Source: CAVPJC01 sp963705155
GTDB lineage: Bacteria > Chloroflexota > Anaerolineae > Anaerolineales > UBA4823
NCBI GenBank assembly: GCA_963705155.1
Contig: CAVPJC010000017.1
Span: 62,001-126,000 of the forward strand
Direction: 5' to 3'
DNA: 64,000 nt
Position 1 is the stretch's first letter, and every line of letters begins with the position of its first letter. Shown here piece by piece: positions 26,362-36,052 of the stretch. The translations under genes were made by a program, and so were the position numbers. Under the pieces are notes generated by a model that did not search any database, was not told the DNA's origin, and saw only the letters and a list, made by a program, of their open reading frames with translations.

Positions 26362-27377
26362 CTATAATTTTAGTCTTGGATCGAGCGCATCCCGCAGCCC
26401 GTCACCGATGAAGTTGAATCGTCAGGGCGCATAAGAAGATGGGGGTGCCAGACACCAACGGCAGCCAGGGGTGTTGGAACATGTAGCTCTGCCCGGCTGC
26501 CAGCATATTGCCCCAGGTGGGGGTCGGGTCCTGAATGCCAAATCCCAGGAAACTGAGGGCAGCTTCATAGATGATAAAACCGGCCAGGCCCAGGCTGGCG
26601 CTGACGATCATCGGCGCCAGGGCATTCGGCACCAGGTGGCGTCAGGATGATCTTCATGTTCGAAGCGCCCAGGCACGCGCAGCCTCGATAAATGGCTGTT
26701 CTTTGAGAGAAAGCACCACACCCCGCATCAGGCGCGCGTCGCCCATCCAGCCCAACCCGGCCAGCACGATGATGAGCAGAAAAACCTGCTGGGCATCGCG
26801 CGGCTGGATCAGCAGCAGCTTTGCCAGGAGCACTTTTACGAATTCCGGCACCGGGATGGCATCCTGGTTTTGCAGCACCAGAGAGGAAATAATGAGCAGC
26901 AGAGGCAGGGCAGGTATCGTGAGCAAAAATTCCACCGTGCGCATGATCACCGCATCGACCGCGCCGCCCAGGTAACCCGAAATGGAACCGATAAAGATGC
27001 CGACCAGTGTCACGATGAACTGGGCGGTTAACGCCACCGTCAGCGAAATGCGGGCGGCATAGGTGATGCGCGCCCAGTAATCTCTTCCCAGGTCATCGGT
27101 GCCCAGAATAGTGGATGCGGCCATCCGTACCCACCGTGCCTGGCGAAACAAAATCGTTGCCAACCTCGATATCTGTTGGACTGTATGGAGTAATGATCGG
27201 CGCAGCAAGGGCGATCAACAAAATGATGCCCATGACGATCATCGAGACCGACTGCCAGTTTGTGGCGCAGGAAGCGCTGTAACACCACCTTGAACAGGCT
27301 TACTTCCTCCGGCATGGCTTCGGCCGCGGCCAGATCAGGGTTGCACCAACAGGTTTTAATGGCGCCGTTGTAGCCAT
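26362..27377 (-). CDS. Oligopeptide ABC transporter permease, OppC type (frameshifted)
   Basis: Reconstructed from four or more frames. N-terminus MATTAPLKPVGA from ATG 27377 (GGGAG 8 nt upstream), then LAAAEAMPEEVSLFKVVLQRFLRHKLAV after a one-C deletion near 27345 (positions about 14-40). Middle: LGTDDLGRDYWARITYAARISL, the DppC periplasmic motif, and FLLTIPALPLLLI. The EAA loop region is KEQPFIEAARAWA before a break near 26655, then MPNALAPMIVSASLGLAGFI and the tail FNFIGDGLRDALDPRLKL with stop TAG at 26362. About 338 residues, six predicted helices. Confidence 0.85.
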
Positions 27378-27408
27378 AGGATTAAACTCCCATCGATAAG
27401 GTGAGCGA

Positions 27409-28602
27409 TCAGCTCAACCGGATACGCGGATCTGCCCACGTGTAAAGGATATCGGCAAGCAGCGTGGCAATCACGGTGAGCAGAGCCGTGATCAAGATCA
27501 ACGCCATCGCCACGGGATAGTCATTGCGGCCCAGGGCGTCAAAGTACAGGCGCCCCATCCCCGGCCAGTTGAAGACCGTCTCGGTAATGATTGCACCGGC
27601 GAACAGGCCCGGGATTGTAAAAACCACCAGGGTAATAAACGGGATCAGCGCATTGCGCAGGGCATGCTTGGCAATCACCATTCTTTCAATCAGGCCTTTG
27701 GCGCGGGCGGTGCGGACGTAATCCTGGCGCAGCACCTCGAGCATCGGGTGCGCACAAAGCGGCTCCAACCGGCCACATTGACCATGGACAGCACCGTGAC
27801 CGGCATGATCAAATGCAGGATGACATCGGCCGTTGACTCAGGTTGGATGGTGCCCAGGATGGGCATGGTATAGGCTTTGATCGCCTCGGCATTGCCGGGC
27901 GGCAGGTAGGGCCAGCCCAGGTTTTTAGATACAATGCTGAAGACCAGGATCATCAACAAACCAAAAAAGAAAGTCGGCATGGAGGTGCCAAAAAACGCCA
28001 GCGATAGTGACGATATAGTCAAACTTTGAATACTGCCGGACGGCGGCATAAACCCCCAGAGGCACGCCGAGCAGGATGGAAACGCCGTAGGCAAGCAGCA
28101 TCAATTCCAGCGTGCGCGGCAGACGCGAGGCCAGCAAGGCGCTGACCGGGCGGTCGCGGGTGATTTGCCAGGAGGGGCCAAGATCGCCAAAGATGACGCC
28201 CTTGCTGACCTTGCGACCCACCAGGCTGGCCAGGGTGACATCCTGACCGGGCTTGCAGCCGATTATTTTCGATTCGTATTTTACCGTTGGATAAGACCGC
28301 CTGTTGCTCGATGGGCACGCGGCAGCCCACAACAAAATCTTCTAAAAACGTCAGACTGCCAATGGTAACCGGCCCGCGTGGATGGCCCGTGAGCCAACGC
28401 GAAAAGCGGTATGGCACAAATAAATCCATTTCAAAATAGGCGCGGATGCGGGCAATATCTTCGGTATTCAGCCGCTTCTGCACCGATCCGAGGAAGCTAG
28501 CGGCCCGCCCGGCGCCAGGCTCAGCAGCGTGTAAGACGCCGCCGCCGAAAAAAACAAAACGATGGCCATTTGGATGATGCGGCGAATGAGATAATTAATC
28601 AT
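27409..28602 (-). CDS. Oligopeptide ABC transporter permease, OppB type (frameshifted)
   Basis: Starts MINYLIRRIIQMAIVLFF at ATG 28602, the standard DppB N-terminus, and continues LLSLAPGGPLAS. Breaks occur near 28505, 28290, 28010 and 27765. Later frames hold GDLGPSWQITRDRPVSALL, LPRTLELMLLAYGVSILLGV, the EAA region LRQDYVRTARAKGLIERMV and MGRLYFDALGRNDYPVAMAL, ending ADILYTWADPRIRLS. About 398 residues, slightly longer than usual because of an inserted periplasmic loop (FVVGCRVP). Second gene after the binding protein oppA1, with a hairpin in between. Confidence 0.87.
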
Positions 28603-28640
28603 ACCAACCCTCTCATCGTCTGGATATGGATAAATTGAGG

Positions 28641-28680
28641 AACATGCAGGCGCAAAGCTTTTCCTTTACGCCTGCATGTT
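28641..28680 (-). promoter_or_regulatory. Intercistronic hairpin after oppA1
   Basis: Perfect 12-bp stem AACATGCAGGCG / CGCCTGCATGTT with an additional short inner stem, in the gap between oppA1 and oppB1. No U-tract follows on the minus strand, so an mRNA 3'-end protector or partial attenuator is likelier than a full terminator. Confidence 0.6.
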
Positions 28681-28743
28681 TTTTACGGTCATCAGGGATG
28701 AGTGAAGCGCAGATTCATCCGTGATCGTGTTGTGGATTGGAAC

Positions 28744-30712
28744 CTAGGGCACGAACAGGTTCATATCGATGTGCTCCCAGGTTGCACTGGGCTCGATCAG
28801 AACCTGAAGCTTATCCTGGTTATCCAATACGGTCTGGACCTCAGGACCGGCGCCGAGGGTCTCGGAACCAATCACATCGACATCGCCGGTCAGCAACTGG
28901 GCCACGGCCTGGTTGGTGTCCTGGATGAAGACGACGGTGATATTCTTGATCTTGAGGGTGTCAGCGCCCTTCCAGTAGTAGGGGTTGACTTCCAGTACCA
29001 TCTTAACGCCCTTTTCCCAGCTCTTCAGGACGTACGGGCCAACGCCAAGCGGGAGCTCAGCGATCTCAGGCAGCGAAGCCCACTCGGTGGTGGGGACATC
29101 GGCCAGTTTGCGGCCATCGGAGAGAACCTGGTGCGATGGGTAGATACCAATGGGGGGCAGGAAGTACAGGGCGGCCTGGTAACCAGGCTTGTAGGTGACC
29201 ACATACTCGTTGTCGCTGGTGAAATCCACGCTCTGGATCGACTGGCAGATCGAGTAATCCACGGCGCCAGAGGCCGGATCGCAGTCGTTCTTGTAGCCAA
29301 GCTCAAAGTCGGCCTTGGACACAGGCGTGCCATCCGACCAGGTGAGGTTGGGCTGCCACTTGTAGGTGACCACAAGCTGCTTCATCTTGACGGTACCGCT
29401 GGCGAATTCTACAACTGACCCATCGGCGGCGGCAACTTTCAGGCCGGGGACGAGGGTGAGCAGGTTGCCGTCAGCATCGGTGGGGGTGCCGCTGAAATCG
29501 ACGACCGGATCGCCTTCTTTGACATCGACCTCATTGTTCACCGCCAGCCCGCTCTCAACGGTCGAGAGCTCGGCCAGGCGCGGCTGGAAGTCGTAGTCCA
29601 CCTGCGAGTAAGCCTGCTCGGCTACCAGCCAGTTGACAACGCGCTGGACGGCGGCAGATTCAACCACGGTGTACATGGAAGACGGTTCCTGAGAAAGAGC
29701 CAGGACGAGGGTATCGCCGCCATCGGTGCGGCCCCATTCGTAGGAGTTCCAGGAATAGTATTCGGTCGGGCCGGGCTTGAAGTTCTCCATCGCCTTGACG
29801 GCGGCATTGCCTTCAGCGCGCTGGAAGACCGGCAGGCTGACCATGTCCTTGGCGAACTCGATCTGGAAGGTCTTGTACTGCGCAATGCGTTCTTCACGGA
29901 TCAGGCTGTTGTTGGCGGCGTTGATGGCATCGCTGGCGGTCTGGTTACACCAGCCCATGTAGTTCTGGCCGGCCCAGCCGTTGTCGGGGAGCGGGATCTG
30001 GTTGCAGGCGTAGAGGGTCTGGCCCTTGGGGTCAGTCTCGCCTACCCAGGCGTAAGCGCCCAGCTCGAAGTCACGATGGCGCAGGCCGGTGGAGCTGCCG
30101 AACCACCAGGAACCGGGGCGTGCAGGCGCAGGATTTCGATACCGCATTCAGCCATCTGGGCTTCAAACACTGCCGCCCAGGTCTTGCGGAATTCGGCGGT
30201 GGTGGTGGTGAACTTGAGGCTGAGAGCGATCGCCATTGGCGTTGCTGCGGATGCCGCCATCCTCGCCGGTCCAGCCGGCTTCTTCGAGCAGGGCCTTGCC
30301 CTTTTCGGGGTCGAAGGGGTATTTCTGGACTTCGTCGCCATAGTAGGCTGCCCAGCTCACGCGTGGGATGTTGGTGTCCATGAACAGGTTGGCCTGCTGG
30401 TCTTCGGGCAACCAGGGGTAGACCGATTTGATCAATTCGACCGCGGTTGGTGCAGTAGGCAATCGCCTGGCGAACTTTGAGGTCGCTCAGGATGGGGTGA
30501 GGCGTGGTGAAACCTTTGCGCTCCACTTCAACCACCTGGGTTTCGACGACGGTTACTTCCTGGGTCTTGACGACCTCGACCTCGACCGTCTTTTCCACGG
30601 GAACTTCGACGGTTCTGATGACCTCAACGGTCGTTGGCTGGCAGGCGCTCAGAGCCATCGCAGCGATCAAGAGGATACCGAGCACTGCCAAAATGTTTTT
30701 ACGGGTAGACAT
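28744..30712 (-). CDS. Peptide-binding lipoprotein, circularly permuted (frameshifted)
   Basis: SBP_bac_5-type lipoprotein, about 656 residues over three frameshifts near 30450, 30235 and 30115. Signal peptide and lipobox MALSACQ, then a VEV/TVE-rich linker. Directly after it comes LSDLKVRQAIAYCTN and VELIKSVYPWL, which in normal family members lie past the middle and open the C-terminal lobe. That lobe runs to EYYSWNSYEWG. Only then does the usual N-terminal part appear: GGDTLVLALSQEPSSMY, DYDFQPRLAE, NLTWSDGTPVSKADFEL, GVGPYVLKSWEKGVKMVLE. The protein ends WEHIDMNLFVP, the point where the normal order would enter VRQAIAYC. Neighbour SBPs at 31018-32982 and 36053-37877 keep the normal order. 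First gene of transporter operon 1. Confidence 0.88.
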
Positions 30713-31017
30713 AAGAGTTTCTCCTCCTTACAGAAGAAATTGGGGTTGATACGTACAAATTTTGATCTATGGTAAACGAACCGTTTAGAGAGCCTGCTAA
30801 TTCGATAAACCACCTCCTCTCAAAATATCACACTTTTCTATGATGCACACTTGAAGCAGATCGAGCTGTTGTGTTCTTACACGTATGCTAATACATGTAT
30901 ACTTCCCCAATCGCCGAAAGGTTCAAGCGAACCCGGGTATCAACTGCCTGCCGAGATAGACTCGCCGGAAACTATACCATAAAAATTGAATAGGTTAACC
31001 GTCTGCGCTGCAAAACG
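30713..31017 (-). promoter_or_regulatory. Leader and promoter region of peptide transporter operon 1
   Basis: A 305-bp gene-free stretch. Next to the gene are AGGAGGAG and CCCCAATTTCT (30735-30745); further up lies GAATTAGCAGGCTCTCTAA (30785-30803), both shared with the BMP leader, plus a Shine-Dalgarno-like AGGAGGT at 30812-30818 without start codon. A 10-bp palindrome ATACATGTAT sits at 30891-30900. The best promoter is TTAACC (30993-30998), 16 nt, TGGTATAGT with -10 at 30971-30976, implying a leader of about 255 nt. Confidence 0.45.
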
Positions 31018-32982
31018 CTATCCACCGCAGCCTGCGCCGTAATCCAGAGGCCTCCAGATTCCAGAGGGCGCTCTCGACCGACGAATCAACTGCACGCCGC
31101 ACAGATCGGGGCGGGCCGCCAGGCGGCGGGGGGCATATACAACGGCAAAACCGGCAGATCGTCAGCAAAGATGAGCTGCGCCTGGCGCTGGGCCTCGTCG
31201 TATTCCGCCGTACCCGGCAGGGTGGTACGCGCCCGGCTGCAGGCGGCGTCGAACCCGGCGCTGCTGTACCCTGAGGCATTCCCGCCGCCCCACCCGTTCG
31301 GGAAATTCCGGATAAGGCCCGGGGATTTGCCCGCTGGTGAACAGGAAGCACGGCGGTTCCTGGGCGATCGTCCAGCCGAACTGGGCCAGATCAAATTTGC
31401 GCCCAAACACAGCGCCATCGGGGCCTGGAGCAAACAAGTCTTCCCAGCTTTGCTGTTCCAGGCGCACGGAGATGCCGCACTGCGCCAGGGAGGTCTGCAG
31501 CCACTGCCCCACCTGCTGGCGCAGCGCTCCAGCAATCGTCAGGTAGCCGATCTCCAGCGGTGTGCCGTCTGCCAGCCCGGGCACACCCATCGACAGCCGC
31601 GGCGTCTGCGGGTTCTGGTCCACATCCAACCAACCGGCAGCATCCAGCAAGCTGGCGGCGGCGGGCAGGTCCAGGCTGTAACGAGGCGCAGCCGGGTTAA
31701 AGGCAGGATGATCCCCCGGCACATAGCTTTCCAGGGCGGCAGCCTGGCCCGGAAACAACTGGCTCACCAACCCGGCACGGTCCAGGCAGAACGCCACGGC
31801 CTGGCGCATCTCCCTGGATTTGAAAATAGCGGGGCGGGCCGGATCAGCGGGGGTAATGCCAAAGGCGATTTGCTCCCATGCAGAGCCGCCGCCGCTGATC
31901 ACCTGCAGGCTGCCCGCATCCTGCAGTGGCTGAAGGTCGGCAGGCTGCACATCGGCCAGGGCGGTTTCATCCAGCAAATCACATTCTCCGGCGGTCAGGG
32001 CAGCCAGGGCATCTGGCCCGGAGGAGACAAATCGGAACACCAGGCGGTCGAAATGCGGCAGCCCATCGGCAGAGCGGAAGTAACCCGGATTTTTTCGCAG
32101 GGCGATGTGATCGCCAGCGACCCACTCCTCAATAATGAAGGCGCCCCATCCGAGAGGGGAACGTGCGGCCTGCTCAGACGCCATCAATTCGGCGGGCGGC
32201 AGGCTGTTCCAGGCATGCATGGGCAAGGGTGAAAAGAAAAACGTGCGGTAGAGCGCATCCTGGTAACCCGGCAGACCGCGCCACTCCAGGGTGACTTCAT
32301 CCAGGGCGGTATAAGAAACGGTGTAATTCAGCAGCTCAGGACGGTAGCGCGGGAAGAGAGCCCGGGCGAGCTCATAAGAATAGACCGAATCGGCGGCAGT
32401 GAGCGGCTGCCCATCTGACCAGAATATGCCGGAGCGCAGCGTAAACCGCACAACCATTTGATCCATTGTAACGGGCTCGGCGCCGGCGTAGGTCTGCGCG
32501 CAGGCGGCATCCCGGCAGCCAACGGGCAGGTAGAGAGCGCCTTCCTGCAGGGTCGCCAGCCCGCCGGAGGGGTCGGCCAGCACTGAACCGGGTTCAACCT
32601 GAACCGGCTCAATCAGGACACCGCCGTTGGCCAGGTCTGGCACCTGCTCCAATATCACGGGCTGCATCTGGTAGCTCAGCGTGTCCAGCGGGCCATCATA
32701 AATGGCCGACCGGACTGCACGGGCAGCCGGGAAGGCATCGCCGTAAAGAAAAAGCGAAGTAGGTTCCTGGCCCAGGCAAACGGTGAGCAAACGCGGCGGC
32801 AGGGGTGTGGGGGAGGGCGCTACCGCGAGAGTTGGCGTGGCTGGCGGTTGTTGCGTATCTTGAACTGGTTGGGGTGTTACAGTGGAATAATTGCAGGAAA
32901 CCAGGAAAAGTGAAAACAACAATACCACAAGCAAAACGAGATGGCGCCGGTGATGCGCCGGTGAATTTTTAAAAAAGGGCAT
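31018..32982 (-). CDS. Peptide-binding lipoprotein, normal order (frameshifted near 3' end)
   Basis: SBP_bac_5-type lipoprotein of about 654 residues. Signal peptide HLVLLVVLLFSLFLVSCN with lipobox, Pro-rich linker (PPATPTLAVAPSPTPLPP), N-lobe LLTVCLGQEPTSLFLYG, LRSGIFWSDGQPLTAADSVYSYE, then WEQIAFGI followed by EMRQAVAFCLDRAGLVSQL and the C-lobe, i.e. canonical order. The frame breaks near 31290; the next frame reads GGGNASGYSSAGFDAACSRA and DDLPVLPLYMPPA. Further shifts near 31090-31060 lead to SSVESALWNLEA and DYGAGCGG with stop at 31018. No permease follows. Its ATG overlaps the stop of a small ORF (TAATG) behind an ECF sigma gene. Confidence 0.85.
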
Positions 32983-33263
32983 TAGAAAACGTTTTTAATG
33001 GGGGTGAAGTGAAGCTGCAGCACCCACAGGAAAGGCTGGTAAAAAGATCCCTGGGCCTGGACATGCGGCAACCGGTCTGAAATTGCAATCAGGTTGACAT
33101 GCCCCTGCGCATCGTGATAGGTGGAGGTCAAATCCTGGGCCGTCGCCATGCGGGCGGCAACCAGCAACAGCCTTGCCCGGCCATTTTTGGGAGGCGGCTG
33201 TTCAGCGGCCCAATTCTTCAAGCCATTTCGAATATTGGCATCCAACGAATCACCCATTTCCAT
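32982..33263 (-). CDS. Small protein between ECF sigma factor and peptide-binding lipoprotein
   Basis: About 93 residues from ATG 33263 (MEMGDSLDANIRNGLKNWAA); TTG 33281 and ATG 33257 are other possible starts. The N-terminal 40 residues look helical (NIRNGLKNWAAEQPPPKNGR, ARLLLVAARM); no membrane segment, Cys cluster or known domain is seen. The stop overlaps the ATG of the peptide-binding lipoprotein, and the ECF sigma gene ends 49-67 nt upstream, so the three form one unit. Position suggests a regulator such as an anti-sigma-like factor, but nothing in the sequence proves it. Confidence 0.55.
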   Translation of the reverse strand: MEMGDSLDANIRNGLKNWAAEQPPPKNGRARLLLVAARMATAQDLTSTYHDAQGHVNLIAISDRLPHVQAQGSFYQPFLWVLQLHFTPIKNVF

Positions 33264-33330
33264 TTTCAACTTAAGAACCAATTATCTCAATAAGATGGGG
33301 CAATGCAGCCCGCATCTTCTTAAAAACGAG

Positions 33331-33957
33331 TTAAGAACTTTCAAAATTCCAGTCTGGCAGCAGGTCTTCGTGCAAACCCAGGTGTTTCTTGAGCGCCAGG
33401 CGACCATAATGCAGCCTGGATTTTACCGTTCCCACAGGGATGGTCAGAATATCAGAAATCTCCTGCAAAGAAAGATCATTCAGATAATACAAGACCACCA
33501 CAATGCGCTGGTTGAGCGGCAGGGCAGAAACTGCGCGCTGCACCCTTTGCCATTCATCGTTCTTTTCAACCACATCCGACGGATTGTTGCGGGCGGCGCC
33601 AGCAATCAAATCGATCAGGTCTTCCAGTGGTCGAGGCCAGCGGCTGCGGCGTTTGACCCAGTCATAGGCCAGGTTGGCCGTCATGCGGTAGAGCCAGGGT
33701 TCCAGAGGCCGCAGCGGGTCGATATTGGCTGCAAAACGGTACAGGCGCAGGAAGACATCCTGGAGCAAATCCGCCGCGGCTTCGGCGTCATTGGTGATCA
33801 CCAGGGCGGTGCGGTAGACCAGGCGCCGGTGGCGGTCGTACAAAGCGCCCAGAACATCCAGGTCGCCGGTCTGCAGCAGCACAACAAGATCGTGATCGTT
33901 GGCCACGGTCACATCTACCTTACTTGAACTCTGGAAGGAAGGTTCAAATATTTCCAT
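33331..33957 (-). CDS. ECF-type RNA polymerase sigma factor
   Basis: A 208-residue sigma-70 family ECF protein. Region 2: LGALYDRHRRLVYRTALVIT, DLLQDVFLRLYR and LEPWLYRMTANLAYDWVKRR (about residues 38-105). Region 4: ALPLNQRIVVVLYYLNDLSL and EISDILTIPVGTVKSRLHYG, the helix-turn-helix that reads the -35 element. The frame is intact. A perfect extended -10 (TGTTATAAT) ends 7 nt before the ATG, so the mRNA is probably leaderless and expressed apart from oppC2, which ends 18 nt upstream. It heads sigma-small protein-lipoprotein. Confidence 0.93.
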   Translation of the reverse strand: MEIFEPSFQSSSKVDVTVANDHDLVVLLQTGDLDVLGALYDRHRRLVYRTALVITNDAEAAADLLQDVFLRLYRFAANIDPLRPLEPWLYRMTANLAYDWVKRRSRWPRPLEDLIDLIAGAARNNPSDVVEKNDEWQRVQRAVSALPLNQRIVVVLYYLNDLSLQEISDILTIPVGTVKSRLHYGRLALKKHLGLHEDLLPDWNFESS

Positions 33958-33964
33958 CCGATAT

Positions 33965-33973
33965 ATTATAACA
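33965..33973 (-). promoter_or_regulatory. Extended -10 of the ECF sigma gene, leaderless type
   Basis: Minus-strand TGTTATAAT (TATAAT at 33965-33970) followed by 7 nt and ATG 33957. No Shine-Dalgarno in between. Confidence 0.6.
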
Positions 33974-33975
33974 AA

Positions 33976-34951
33976 TTAGCTCGTGCCGCGCATACGAGGA
34001 TCGAGCGCATCGCGCAGGCCATCGCCCAGGAAGGTGAAAGCCAGCACTACCAGAGCCACGCAAATCGCCGGCGCCAGGAGCAAATATGGCTGAGAATTGA
34101 TCGACGCCTGCCCATCCAGCATGATGGTGCCCCAACTGGTGATGAAGAACGAATCGGAATTGGAGGCCGGACGGATACCCACACCCAGGTAGCCCAGGAT
34201 GGCTTCGGTGATGATCATACGAGGCACCAGGAAGGCGCCCGAAACGATGAGCGGACCCAGGGAATTGGGCAGCAGGTGGCGCAGCATGATGCGCGAGTTC
34301 TTTGGCGCCGATGCAACGGGCGGCTTCGATGAATTCTTTCTCCTTGAGCGAAAGCACCTGGCCGCGCACAATCCGGGCTATGCCCACCCAGTTCACAATG
34401 GCCAGAGCCATGAAGAGCAGCAGCAGCCCGTTCATCATCCTTCCCAGGGCAGTATCGCGCATGGCGACCATAACGATGATGAAAAAGAGCAGGTCTGGAA
34501 AGGCGTAGATGACATCGGTGAGGCGCATGAGCAGGTTATCCAAGCGCCCGCCAAAGAAGCCGGCGACCAGGCCGATGGTCGTGCCCAGCAGCATGATAAT
34601 GATGGTGGGGATAAACCCGACCACCATGGAAACCCGCGCCCCGTAAATCACACGGCTGTAAACATCCCGGCCGAGGGTATCGGTGCCCAACAGAAACGCC
34701 GGCTCGCCTTTCTCCGCCCAGGCCGGCGGCAGATAACCCTTACCTTTATAAATCTTTAGCGGGTCATGAGGCACAATGGCAGACGCAAAAACTGCCACCA
34801 ACAGAAAGATGATGATGATGAAAATGCCGACGACCGAGCCCTTGTTGCGGATCAGGCGCGACCAGGCATCGGAAAACAGGCTCCGGCTGGGGCTGGTCAA
34901 ATCATCCAGGTCTAAAATTGGAGTGGGGGAAACACTTGCACCAGCAGCCAT
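33976..34951 (-). CDS. Peptide ABC transporter permease, DppC type (one frameshift)
   Basis: About 325 residues. First frame: MAAGASVSPTPILDLDDL, the N-terminal helix after RNKGSVVGIFIIIIFLLV, the periplasmic motif LLGTDTLGRDVYSRVIYGAR, DVIYAFPDLLFFIIVMV and the start of the EAA loop KEKEFIEAARCIGAK. The frame breaks near 34305; the second frame resumes IMLRHLLPNSLGPLIVSGAF, then LGYLGVGIRPASNS and GDGLRDALDPRMRGTS. Fifth and last gene of transporter operon 2, 16 nt after oppB2. Confidence 0.9.
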
Positions 34952-34967
34952 AGGAATCTCCTGACCA

Positions 34968-35967
34968 TTAATCTGAGAGGCGAATGCGTGGATCGATGAG
35001 CACGTAAACCAGGTCCACGCTTAAGTTTGCGCCTGCCACCAGAACAGCGTAGATCAAGGTGGTGCCCATGATCATCGAATAGTCGCGCTGCCCGATGGAT
35101 TGGACATAAGCCCGGCCCATGCCGGGAAAGCCAAACATGGTTTCAATAATGAATGATCCGGTGACAAGCGCAGCCAGAGCCGGCCCCAGGATGGTGACCA
35201 CCGGGATCAAAGCATTTTTGATCATGTGCACAACCACCACCACACGCTCGGCAAGGCCTTTGGCCCGGGCGGTGCGGACATAATCCTGGTTCAGCACCTC
35301 CAGCATGGACGAGCGCGTCAGGCGGGCGGCATAAGCCATGGTGCCAAAACCCAGCACGGCGGCTGGCACTATCCAGGGACGGAAGGTATCCCATTTTTTC
35401 GGGACGACATCGATCCAACCCAACCAGGAAGCAAAAACGATAATTAAAAGAATGCCCATGACAAAACTGGGCACAGAAATGCCCAGGGTAGCTATAAACA
35501 GGCTGGCATAGTCCACGATGGTGTTCTGGCGTAGAGCAGCTATCACGCCGATGGGGATACCCACAAAGATCGCCATCGAGAGGGCGATCAGGCCCAGGCG
35601 CACCGAGTAGCCAAAGCGGCTGTACCAGAAGGGCTTTTCTTCGGGCGGTGAGAACAGAATATCCTGCACGGTGCGGCCACGGGTGCGGTAAGAAGGTCCC
35701 AGGTTGCCGCAGACCAGCGCCGCAGATAAACTTGCCATCGCGGTTGAAATCGCCAATGCTGTAGGCCACAAACTGGCGCCAGAGGGGTTTATTCAACCCG
35801 TAATATTCATTCAGGGATCTCTGCGTCGATGCATCCACCTGGCGGCGGTCGGCATCGGTATCCCACGGGCCTCCCGGGGCATTGCGCATGATGATAAAGG
35901 TGACGGCAGCCACCATAAACAGAGTTGGGATCATCCACAACAGACGGCGGATCAGATAAGTAGTCAT
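34968..35967 (-). CDS. Peptide ABC transporter permease, DppB type (one frameshift)
   Basis: Starts MTTYLIRRLLWMIPTLFMV at ATG 35967 with AGGTG close upstream. FIIMRNAPGGPWD is the family loop. The frame breaks near 35715 (GKFICGA); the second frame continues CGNLGPSYRTRGRTVQDILF, FGYSVRLGLIALSMAIFVGI, the EAA loop VLNQDYVRTARAKGLAERVV and MGRAYVQSIGQRDYSMIM, ending DPRIRLSD. About 333 residues, six helices. It follows oppA2 after a 12-bp hairpin. Confidence 0.9.
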
Positions 35968-35999
35968 AGGCACCTGCGCAAGGGTTGCTTTGGAAGGAT

Positions 36000-36027
36000 G
36001 GGGTTAGCCGGTTGCCCGGCTAACCCC
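36000..36027 (-). promoter_or_regulatory. Intercistronic hairpin after oppA2
   Basis: Perfect 12-bp stem GGGGTTAGCCGG / CCGGCTAACCCC with a 4-nt loop, 26 nt past the oppA2 stop. No U-tract. Third case in this window of a strong hairpin between a binding-protein gene and its permease gene. Confidence 0.65.
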
Positions 36028-36052
36028 TTGGGAAGACACAGTATTAAATTGG

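Noticed and set aside
28702..29418. 238-aa plus-strand frame
   Set aside because: Antisense to the permuted binding protein; no motif or ribosome binding site.
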